In this document: positions 8,046 to 13,977 of the stretch, in pieces
Layout of the letters: each line of letters begins with the position of its first letter
How positions within the stretch are numbered: position 1 is the first letter of the stretch
Source of the DNA: Clostridium ihumii AP5
Lineage (GTDB): Bacteria > Bacillota > Clostridia > Clostridiales > Clostridiaceae
Length of the DNA: 54,729 nucleotides
Direction of reading: 5' to 3'
Assembly: GCF_000612845.1 (NCBI RefSeq)
Contig: NZ_CCAT010000049.1
Coordinates: 1-54,729, forward strand
Translations under genes and position numbers: made by a program
Notes under the pieces: model-generated
What the model was told of the DNA's origin: nothing
Database searches by the model: none
What the model saw: only the letters and a program-made list of their open reading frames with translations

Positions 8046-8225
8046 ATGTCAAAGAATGGAGAAGTTAAAACAGCAAGAAAAATAATATTCACTACTGGAG
8101 GAAATGGATCTACATCATGTAGAGTTAGCCTTCCGAAAAGCTGGATAGATGAAATGAATATATCAAAAGAAGATAATGTAAAAATATCCTTCATAGATAA
8201 TAAAATAATTATAGAAAAAAATTAA
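8046..8225 (+). CDS. AbrB/MazE-like swapped-hairpin DNA-binding protein, 59 aa
   Basis: CRVSLPKSWIDEMNISKEDN followed by VKISFIDNKIIIEKN has the strand pattern of the AbrB/SpoVT swapped-hairpin fold, in which a Pro-rich turn (LPKSW) precedes a helix and two strands. ATG 8046 follows a GTAGGAGAG site. As the last gene of the GNAT/IbrA/IbrB operon it is a good candidate for that operon's own regulator, perhaps at the operator inside promoter 5654-5682. An antitoxin role is less likely because no toxin gene follows. Confidence 0.65.
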   Translation: MSKNGEVKTARKIIFTTGGNGSTSCRVSLPKSWIDEMNISKEDNVKISFIDNKIIIEKN

Positions 8226-8230
8226 TTTCA

Positions 8231-8257
8231 GAAGTAACATTTGTTGCTTCTTTTTTT
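8231..8257 (+). terminator. Terminator of the IbrAB operon
   Basis: GAAGTAAC (8231-8238), 4-nt loop, GTTGCTTC (8243-8250), then seven T's. It closes the operon that starts at 5654. Confidence 0.85.
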
Positions 8258-8282
8258 ATATTTACAAAGGTTTACTTTAAAA

Positions 8283-8332
8283 TTAAGTTTACATAATTAA
8301 AATTATGACAATTATAAATTATGTAAACTTAA
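8283..8332. repeat. 16-bp perfect inverted repeat, possible operator
   Basis: TTAAGTTTACATAATT (8283-8298) and its exact reverse complement (8317-8332) flank an 18-nt AT-rich spacer. Each arm contains GTTTACAT. The same core recurs at 10638-10690. It lies in the leader of the HTH/RHH gene at 8433 and is too widely spaced for a simple terminator, so a dimeric regulator or a partition site is more likely. Confidence 0.55.
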
Positions 8333-8432
8333 ATCCGATTAAAATTTAAAAAACATAAAAAATAAAATTCACACCTTATAAAAATATGTTATTATTAATG
8401 TAATACAATTGTAATTTAAGGAGGCTTTGGAT

Positions 8433-9041
8433 ATGACTAAAGAAAATTTTAATAGATTACCAATAAATAAACAAATAGATACTATAAATACTTTGATCTA
8501 TAAATTGGGAAGTATAAATAAAGCTTGTAAAGAAATAGGTATAGCTAAAAGCACAGTGAGAGATCGTTTTAAAAGTAAAGGGTATTATTATAACATAGAA
8601 AATAAAAAATATGAATTAGAAATTGAAGTAATATCATCTAAAAATGAACATGAACCTATTAATAATATAGGTAATAATTCGGGCGATAACAATCGTAATA
8701 TTAAGTATTACGATAACAAATTGGATAATACGGAGGATTATGAGTGTAAATTTCCTTCTATAACTTTAACTAATCAAACATTATTGGCTTTAAATTTTAT
8801 TACAGAAAATCTTGGAGAATTTAAAAAAATTATAAATAATAAAAACGTAATTGGATGTAATTATGTAGATTCTGAAATTATTATGCCTACTTTTAATGGT
8901 GATAATATGCCAACAACAATTAAAGTTAATAAAGCTATTTGGAATGATTTTTCTGAATTGGCATCCTACTATAAACAATATAGTAAACAAGATATTATAA
9001 GTTTAGCTTTTAAAGAATTTATTGATAAATATAGAAAATAA
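8433..9041 (+). CDS. HTH plus ribbon-helix-helix-like DNA-binding protein, 202 aa
   Basis: The N-terminal part has a resolvase-type helix-turn-helix (LGSINKACKEIGIAKSTVRD). The middle is an Asn-rich linker. The C-terminal 45 residues (TTIKVNKAIWNDFSELASYY ... FKEFIDKYRK) look like a ribbon-helix-helix domain. Two DNA-binding modules suggest a regulator or an accessory plasmid-maintenance protein. ATG 8433 is chosen because AAGGAGG is 8 nt upstream; TTG 8427 is too close. The IR at 8283-8332 is a natural binding-site candidate. A strong bidirectional terminator follows. Confidence 0.6.
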   Translation: MTKENFNRLPINKQIDTINTLIYKLGSINKACKEIGIAKSTVRDRFKSKGYYYNIENKKYELEIEVISSKNEHEPINNIGNNSGDNNRNIKYYDNKLDNTEDYECKFPSITLTNQTLLALNFITENLGEFKKIINNKNVIGCNYVDSEIIMPTFNGDNMPTTIKVNKAIWNDFSELASYYKQYSKQDIISLAFKEFIDKYRK

Positions 9042-9076
9042 TAGACATATTACAAGCGTAATATGTCTATTATTTT
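9035..9076. terminator. Bidirectional terminator between 8433 gene and ParM operon
   Basis: A 19-bp perfect stem (9035-9053 with 9058-9076), AAGC loop, A tract on the left and T tract on the right. It ends both the plus-strand regulator gene and the minus-strand partition operon. Confidence 0.9.
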
Positions 9077-9093
9077 GCTAATTTCCATTAGAG

Positions 9094-9261
9094 CTATATA
9101 GTCTTAAAATAATCTTCTAATTCATTTTTATAACAATATATAGCCTTATCTAAAATGTAATTCTTATCTTCTTTGGTAAACTCATTGTATTCATTCAAAA
9201 ACTGCTCTACTTCTTTCTTGTAGCAATCCTGAATCTTGCTAACAACATAAGCCTTATTCAT
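9094..9261 (-). CDS. Small acidic helical protein downstream of ParMR, 55 aa
   Basis: Read on the minus strand from ATG at 9261 behind AAAGGGGAT. It starts MNKAYVVSKIQDCYKKEVEQ, ends ELEDYFKTI and is predicted all-helical. The gene is third in the minus-strand order ParM, RHH partner, this gene. No family is recognised. Position suggests a partition accessory or a small maintenance protein. Confidence 0.6.
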   Translation of the reverse strand: MNKAYVVSKIQDCYKKEVEQFLNEYNEFTKEDKNYILDKAIYCYKNELEDYFKTI

Positions 9262-9316
9262 TACATATCCCCTTTATATTTAACTAGTATAATAATTAAA
9301 CTAGACTACTTTAATC

Positions 9317-9532
9317 TTATAAACTCAAAATATTATCAATGGAATTTTCACTTTCTTTATCTAGTTTTTTCTTAGTTTCTTTTGGTACAGTTTTTATTTC
9401 TATACCATTGCAATCTTGATTAATTAAATAAGTTACATAAGTGCTAAAATTATATCCTAAATCTTTTGCTCTTGCCAATCCTTTATTTAATATATCTTCT
9501 TCCAAACTTAAATTTTTTTTAACTTTACTCAA
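9317..9532 (-). CDS. ParR-like ribbon-helix-helix partner of ParM, 71 aa
   Basis: Small basic protein. SLEEDILNKGLARAKDLGYN-FSTYVTYLINQ matches a ribbon-helix-helix core (strand, helix, turn, helix). The C-terminal 20 residues are polar and acidic and could contact the actin filament. It follows the ParM gene with an 8-nt overlap, the usual parM-parR order. It would bind the centromere and link plasmid DNA to the ends of ParM filaments. Confidence 0.75.
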   Translation of the reverse strand: MSKVKKNLSLEEDILNKGLARAKDLGYNFSTYVTYLINQDCNGIEIKTVPKETKKKLDKESENSIDNILSL

Positions 9533-10415
9533 ATTTATTCACCCCTAATAGGTAAAATGCTTTTGCATTTGTAAAAATTGTATCTTTATCTAGTTCTTCA
9601 TTTAATAAAAACTTTCCAAGCCTATAAGATCCACCTCCAACAAAAATATGTTTGCTTGTAACATATTCCTTCATACCATTTAGTCTATTTAATATAAGTT
9701 TTGCATGTTTTTCTAATTCTGCATTTAATAAATTTTCAATATTAATTACTTTATTATCTTTTATTATTTCTTTAGTATCTAATAAATCATCAACTTTTAA
9801 AATGTCATAACTTACTGTGTATTCATTTTTAATTTTAGTTACAATAGAATTTGCTAAAATATTCATACCCAATTCAAAAGTATCTAATTTTTTTAGATTT
9901 TTATTATTGAAGAAACTTAAATCTACAGTATATCCTCCAATATCTACAACACATACATCACCTTTTAATTTATTTGGATCTAATAGCAGCACCCCTGAAG
10001 ATTGTGGAAATACAATTACATCTGTAATAGTAAATCTCTTAGGTTCTCCATTAATTGTTATATTTACTGTTTTATTAGTTAATCCTTTAGTTAAAGTATC
10101 CTTTTGTGTTTTATAATATGATGCTGGAAGACCAGTCACTAACTTAATATCTTCATTAGTAGTATTCTTCATCGCCATACCTATTGCAGCATATAAACAT
10201 AAATTAAAGTTTAACGATTCAATTTTATTTACTTCATTATCATACAAACAATTGCTACTATTTTCTCCAATAGTATATTCTCCACCCTCAAATTCTGCTT
10301 TTATGCTATTACATATATCTAAAATACCTTCTTCAATTGTACTTTTAAAACTAAACTCACCATTAGCACCCCATACTTTAGTGTGGCTATAGCCTACATC
10401 AATTCCTAATATCAT
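9525..10415 (-). CDS. parM: ParM/Alp-type actin-like plasmid segregation protein, 296 aa
   Basis: The protein begins MILGIDVGYSHTKVWG, the phosphate-1 loop of the actin/Hsp70 ATPase fold. VVDIGGYTVDLSFF at about 150-163 is phosphate-2, and HIFVGGGSYRLGKFL near the C-terminus is the adenosine motif. Length and motifs fit ParM/StbA-like proteins of clostridial plasmids. Filaments push or pull sister plasmids apart before cell division. ATG 10415 follows GAGGAA. A good sigma-A promoter lies about 95 nt upstream. Its presence argues that the prophage state is an autonomous low-copy plasmid. Confidence 0.88.
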   Translation of the reverse strand: MILGIDVGYSHTKVWGANGEFSFKSTIEEGILDICNSIKAEFEGGEYTIGENSSNCLYDNEVNKIESLNFNLCLYAAIGMAMKNTTNEDIKLVTGLPASYYKTQKDTLTKGLTNKTVNITINGEPKRFTITDVIVFPQSSGVLLLDPNKLKGDVCVVDIGGYTVDLSFFNNKNLKKLDTFELGMNILANSIVTKIKNEYTVSYDILKVDDLLDTKEIIKDNKVINIENLLNAELEKHAKLILNRLNGMKEYVTSKHIFVGGGSYRLGKFLLNEELDKDTIFTNAKAFYLLGVNKFE

Positions 10416-10470
10416 ATTTTATTCCTCACTTTCTCATATATAAACATATTATGTACATACAATGATTATA

Positions 10471-10555
10471 TTATACGCATAATTTATATTTCATTTATTT
10501 TACAATTCAATTATACTCATATTATATTTATATTGTCAACATTTTGTGCGTATAA
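10471..10555 (-). promoter_or_regulatory. ParM operon promoter flanked by inverted repeats
   Basis: On the minus strand TTGACA (10534-10539), an 18-nt spacer and TATAAT (10510-10515) form a strong promoter reading toward parM. The inverted repeats TTATACGCA (10471-10479) and TGCGTATAA (10547-10555) flank it, a likely operator or centromere for the RHH partner. Confidence 0.7.
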
Positions 10556-10637
10556 ATATATAAATTTAACATATAATCTATATATATCATAAAATTAACG
10601 AAAACATTTTATAAACTATATATATCTTAGCTAAAAT

Positions 10638-10690
10638 TAGTTTACATTTATTACCAATTATTGTAAACTATATACAAATAAATGTAAACA
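10638..10690. repeat. GTTTACA motif cluster before the 50-aa RHH gene
   Basis: TAGTTTACA (10638-10646) is inverted as TGTAAACTA (10662-10670), and a further TGTAAACA lies at 10683-10690, just before the ribosome site of the RHH gene. GTTTACAT also forms the core of the inverted repeat at 8283-8332. It is probably the autoregulatory site of the RHH protein. Confidence 0.5.
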
Positions 10691-10714
10691 TGAATTATTC
10701 AGAGGTGATATAAA

Positions 10715-10867
10715 GTGAGTAGAGGTAGAAAAAAAGAACCTGATGCCAAAAGAGAAGTCATAAGCATAAGGATAAATGAAAAACAAAAGGAAATTATAAA
10801 TAAAAACCAGTTTATCAAAAAAGAAATTGATGAACTGGTTCGCAGATATGTGGATAACTATTTGTAA
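10715..10867 (+). CDS. Ribbon-helix-helix regulator, 50 aa
   Basis: Starts at GTG 10715 behind AGAGGTGAT. MSRGRKKEPDAKREVISIRI gives the basic arm and strand; NEKQKEIINKNQFIKKEIDE gives two helices, as in Arc/CopG proteins. CopG-type proteins commonly control plasmid copy number by repressing the rep gene. It sits between the ParM operon and the replication initiator gene and is followed by a strong hairpin, which fits a copy-number or partition regulator. Confidence 0.7.
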   Translation: MSRGRKKEPDAKREVISIRINEKQKEIINKNQFIKKEIDELVRRYVDNYL

Positions 10868-11183
10868 AAAAATAAAAGTGTTTACAAAAGATAAGATTGG
10901 ATTTATAATAAAAACAAGTTATTACAACTTTTTGTAACAACTTGTCCAAATTAGAATATAATAATCGTTTTAAAATAAATAAAATTGCATAGCAAAAAAG
11001 AGTTGACACCGACCAAAGTTTCAAACTCTTTTTTCATCACAAATACTTAAAGTATTTTTTATTTCTTTATTAATATACTCATATTATATATATTTTATGA
11101 TTATTTGTAAAGAGATTTTATAAAAAACTTCTAAGTATTTATTTGAAGCTATGTGTTTTGAATAATGAAAAGGAGTTATTTTT
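10868..11183. other. Intergenic region with hairpins before the rep gene
   Basis: There is no convincing gene. An imperfect inverted repeat spans 10914-10944 (ACAAGTT and TTACAA pair with TTGTAA and AACTTGT around CTTT). A terminator-like stem at 10994-11004 with 11024-11034 (AAAAAAGAGTT / AACTCTTTTTT) has a 19-nt loop and T tracts on both strands. Such structure in front of a plasmid rep gene could be a counter-transcribed RNA or attenuator controlling copy number. This is only an inference. Confidence 0.45.
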
Positions 11184-12086
11184 ATGAGTAAAAGTGTATT
11201 GAACATATCAAAAGACATTTTAAAATTATTTAGAGATGGGAATGAAGTTCCCTTAAATAACATATCTTATAAGTTTACTAAAACAGAAAAATTAGTATTT
11301 TTAGCTTATTCATCTAAAATTATTAAATTTAATAATGATGAACTAGGTATAACTACTGTTATTAATAATACAGAAATAGCCAAACTATGTAACTTAACCG
11401 TTGCAACAGTAGTTACTGCTAGAAAATCTTTAGAAAAAACAGGATTAATTAAAGTAAAAAACATAGATAAATTCAAACACCAAGTTATTATTGTTGGATA
11501 TGAAAACCTTCATTTAACTAAAGATGAAGGTGGTAGTGGTTACGTTAAAATAGGATTTAACATGTTCAAGGAGCTATGTAAGCTTACTGCTAATGAATTA
11601 AGAATTGCATTTGACTTAATTTTATCTATAGATAGTAATAAAGGTAATAAATTTAATGGTACTGATTCTTTGACTAGAAATTATAGCTTTATAAAAAAAT
11701 ATTTACCTAGTTATGTTGATTGTAAGAAAAAAGTTAAAGAGATTTTAAAAAAATTAGATGGATTATTTGACTTAACATTTAAAGAAGATAATATTCAAGC
11801 CAAAGAGATCCAAACATATAACGTTGAAAATTATTTAGCTTGTGTATCTAAGGGTAATAGAAAGTTTATTAAAAAAATACTTAAAAATACTAACATAAAT
11901 TTTGATAGAAAAGATTTATCAGATTTAGTTCAAATGAGTATAGAATATGGTTGTAAATCTATTTCTAATGCATTAATGTATATATTCTTAAATACTATTA
12001 GTATTAAAGAAACTCTTGGTGGATTAGTCAGAACACTTATTAAAAGTGCTTCATTTAATGGACTAAATACATTAAATGTAAACTAA
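11184..12086 (+). CDS. Plasmid replication initiator-like winged-helix protein, 300 aa
   Basis: Residues 30-115 form a winged helix (FTKTEKLVFLAYSSKIIKF, NNTEIAKLCNLTVATVVTAR-KSLEKTGLIKVKN). Residues 120-200 look like a second winged helix (GFNMFKELCKLTANELRIAF). Two winged helices are typical of iteron-binding Rep proteins. The iteron array at 12319-12436 lies just downstream, supporting this call. ATG 11184 is preceded by AAAAGGAG. It would initiate plasmid-state replication of the prophage. A dedicated terminator follows at 12220. Confidence 0.7.
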   Translation: MSKSVLNISKDILKLFRDGNEVPLNNISYKFTKTEKLVFLAYSSKIIKFNNDELGITTVINNTEIAKLCNLTVATVVTARKSLEKTGLIKVKNIDKFKHQVIIVGYENLHLTKDEGGSGYVKIGFNMFKELCKLTANELRIAFDLILSIDSNKGNKFNGTDSLTRNYSFIKKYLPSYVDCKKKVKEILKKLDGLFDLTFKEDNIQAKEIQTYNVENYLACVSKGNRKFIKKILKNTNINFDRKDLSDLVQMSIEYGCKSISNALMYIFLNTISIKETLGGLVRTLIKSASFNGLNTLNVN

Positions 12087-12219
12087 AAATATAATAGATA
12101 TATTCTGTACTTTTTTAAGTATACATTTTTTAAAATTTAATAAGATTATTAAGATTTACTATAGTCTATTATTAGTAAGTCTATTTGTCGTATCTTTATT
12201 TAACAAAAATTTCAACTAG

Positions 12220-12249
12220 TAGAGAATTTATTTAGTTCTCTATTTTTTT
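12220..12249 (+). terminator. Terminator after the rep gene
   Basis: TAGAGAA (12220-12226) pairs with TTCTCTA (12236-12242) across a 9-nt loop and is followed by seven T's. Confidence 0.75.
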
Positions 12250-12318
12250 ATCTTATTTCATGCAATATTTTATAATTTTACTAACATATTTGTGGATAAT
12301 TAAAAAATATTATATTCA

Positions 12319-12436
12319 TAGTTTTTAATTTTTAACGGTATAGTTTTTAATTTTTAACGGTATGATTTTTAATTTTTAACGATATATATGTATAGTTTTT
12401 AATTTTTAACGGTATAGTTTTTAATTTTTAATATGT
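12319..12436 (+). repeat. 22-bp iteron array, probable plasmid origin
   Basis: Four 22-bp direct repeats start at 12319, 12341, 12363 and 12393; the unit is TAGTTTTTAATTTTTAAC plus GGTA. Repeats 1 and 2 are identical, repeat 3 has small changes, and repeat 4 is identical again after an 8-nt spacer. A fifth, decayed copy begins at 12415. The spacing, just over two helical turns, and the AT-rich surroundings are typical of iteron origins bound by a Rep protein encoded next door. Confidence 0.8.
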
Positions 12437-12753
12437 TTTAAATAACTACAACTGGCTATATTTAAAGGTTTGTTAGCTTTTTTTATTTTAAGCTAATATC
12501 TGTATTTCAACTTCTTCTTTATATAATATCTGGAAGAGAATCGATGTATTTCAAAGATAAACTGAAGAGCTCCTTTCCTATTCTTTTCTAAACCTTATAT
12601 TATATCATATAAATTTTCTATTTTTTTGTAACACTTTTAAATAATTTAAATAGTATACAGTATAGGACATTGGCAACCACACACCGACAAATGTAACCCA
12701 ATAAATATATACTTAGGTAGCCATTGGTATTAATTATATGCAAGGGGGTAACA
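12437..12753. other. AT-rich intergenic region after the iterons
   Basis: No gene is supported. A short inverted repeat TTAGCTT/AAGCTAA lies near 12471-12494. The AT-rich stretch would suit a duplex-unwinding element beside the iterons. CAAGGGGGT at 12741-12749 is the ribosome site of the next gene. Confidence 0.4.
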
Positions 12754-12960
12754 ATGAAACGATTGAGAATAACAATAAATTTTAAAGCAAATCTAAAAGA
12801 GGAGGTAGAACTCTACAATAAATTAAGCAGTTATAGCAATACTAGTAGCATAATTAAAGATATTCTTTTAGGAAGATTACCAATAGAAGTATTAGGATTA
12901 GATACTACAGAAAAAACTAAATTTAAATCAATTGATTTAAGCGAAATAATAGATAAATAA
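12754..12960 (+). CDS. Small RHH-like hypothetical protein, 68 aa
   Basis: It begins MKRLRITINFKANLKEEVEL, a basic strand followed by helices (YNKLSSYSNTSSIIKDILLG), which could be a ribbon-helix-helix fold. The C-terminal 25 residues are unstructured. ATG 12754 has a strong GGGGGT site; the upstream TTG does not. It lies between the iteron origin and the membrane-protein/ATPase cluster and may be an accessory DNA-binding protein for either. The structured RNA region starts right after its stop. Confidence 0.6.
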   Translation: MKRLRITINFKANLKEEVELYNKLSSYSNTSSIIKDILLGRLPIEVLGLDTTEKTKFKSIDLSEIIDK

Positions 12961-12963
12961 GCA

Positions 12964-13075
12964 GTAAAAAAGCCTACCTGATTTACAGATAGACTTTCCC
13001 AGTTTCTACTACGTTTCTCACAACGTCTACGACTTCGTGTTCACTACGTAGGATATGCTGGTAGGGTTTAAAAGT
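12964..13075 (-). ncRNA. Candidate structured RNA, relatively GC-rich
   Basis: A block of about 100 nt with clearly higher GC than its surroundings. On the minus strand its ends pair (ACCCTACC near 13069 with GGTAGGC near 12973, one mismatch in the longer stem) and are followed by a T tract, as a terminator would be. Inner stems are possible around CTACGTAG and between the ACGT repeats. It lies downstream of the minus-strand 26-codon ORF and may be that transcript's 3' part or a separate small RNA. No known family is claimed. Confidence 0.4.
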
Positions 13076-13112
13076 TGCTACATTTTATAATATATTAACA
13101 ATTTATTTATTA

Positions 13113-13193
13113 TTATTTTATAAGAAGTGGTACTAACTTCGATGCTAATTCAATACCAGCAAAGAATAAAGCTATTCCAAACTCTACTGTCAT
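13113..13193 (-). CDS. 26-residue hydrophobic peptide, type I toxin-like
   Basis: Read on the minus strand from ATG 13193 behind AAAGGTGG. The product begins MTVEFGIALFFAGIELASKL and ends VPLLIK: one membrane-spanning helix with a short basic end. This resembles the small membrane toxins of type I toxin-antitoxin systems or holin-like peptides. The structured RNA block follows downstream on the same strand. A peptide this short could occur by chance, but the ribosome site and composition support it. Confidence 0.5.
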   Translation of the reverse strand: MTVEFGIALFFAGIELASKLVPLLIK

Positions 13194-13280
13194 TTCAATC
13201 AACCACCTTTACTTTTTATTTGATATTTATATTGTAACCATAAAATTATAATTGTATTCATTAATTTTAAGGAGGAAACT

Positions 13281-13688
13281 ATGAAAGTAATTGGATTTTA
13301 TGAAAATAGAAATATAAGAAAATTAAAAAATCAATATGCTCTTGCTGAAGAAAATGCAACTAAAATAATTGCAAATAAAGATATAAATAAAAAAGCAATA
13401 ATAATTTTAGGAAGTTTACTATATATACAAAATACTTGTGTATATGCAGCAGAATCTGGTGTTATGACTTCTATGGATAATTTAGGATTTAAGTTATTAG
13501 AAACAATGCAATGGATTGGAAGATGGGTTTGTATAGCAATGTGTATTAAAGAAATTATACAAACAGCATTACAAGGTGGAAGAACTAAAGATATAGGAAG
13601 TATCTTTATGAAATATATTATAATTTTTGGAAGTCTACTTTTAATTCCAAAGGTTTTTATGGAATTACCAGCTTATATAAATAATTAG
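13281..13688 (+). CDS. Membrane protein, possibly VirB2-like, 135 aa
   Basis: A 35-residue polar N-terminus is followed by three hydrophobic segments (about 38-57 ending in VYAAES, 76-96 around WIGRWVCIAMCIKEII, and 108-128 around MKYIIIFGSLLLIPKVF). The first helix plus the 'YAAE' end looks like a cleavable signal of a T4SS pilin (VirB2/TrbC size and layout), but no family match is certain. AAGGAGG precedes the ATG. It is the first of three adjacent genes ending in a VirB4-like ATPase, suggesting a membrane complex. Confidence 0.55.
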   Translation: MKVIGFYENRNIRKLKNQYALAEENATKIIANKDINKKAIIILGSLLYIQNTCVYAAESGVMTSMDNLGFKLLETMQWIGRWVCIAMCIKEIIQTALQGGRTKDIGSIFMKYIIIFGSLLLIPKVFMELPAYINN

Positions 13689-13701
13689 AAGGTGATATGT
13701 A

Positions 13702-13977
13702 ATGTATGTTAGTGTAATTGCAGTAAATGGAACATTAGATAAGTTAACAGAAGGGGTACAAACAATAGCACGAGGATTTGAGTATTTATTTCATCCAACT
13801 CATATTCTAATAGATTTATGGAATGGCCTAGTTGAAATATCAACACCTATCTGTATAACTAGTGCATTAGCTTGTATAATCTTGTACGCACTTGGATATA
13901 AGAAATATGGGAAAGGTATAACATTATCATTTATCATTTATATATTAATTCAAGCAATAGGGGTGATTTCAAAGTGA
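13702..13977 (+). CDS. Small membrane protein next to VirB4-like ATPase, 91 aa
   Basis: A polar N-terminal 45 residues (LTEGVQTIARGFEYLFHPTH) precede two membrane helices (about 47-64 and 71-89). The ATG at 13702 follows GAAGGTGAT. Its stop overlaps the GTG start of the ATPase gene (GTGA), so the two are translationally coupled. Size and position recall VirB3-like or similar small T4SS membrane parts that partner a VirB4 ATPase. Sequence alone does not prove this. Confidence 0.55.
   Translation: MYVSVIAVNGTLDKLTEGVQTIARGFEYLFHPTHILIDLWNGLVEISTPICITSALACIILYALGYKKYGKGITLSFIIYILIQAIGVISK

Noticed and set aside
11001-11010. TTGACA that could be a promoter -35
   Set aside because: It lies inside the loop side of a terminator hairpin and has no -10 at proper spacing.
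12319-12436. Regular direct repeats that could suggest a CRISPR array
   Set aside because: Repeats are contiguous 22-bp units without unique spacers and lie beside a Rep gene, so they are iterons.
12540-12600. Purine-rich minus-strand stretch resembling a ribosome site with a short basic peptide
   Set aside because: No accepted start codon at the right spacing.
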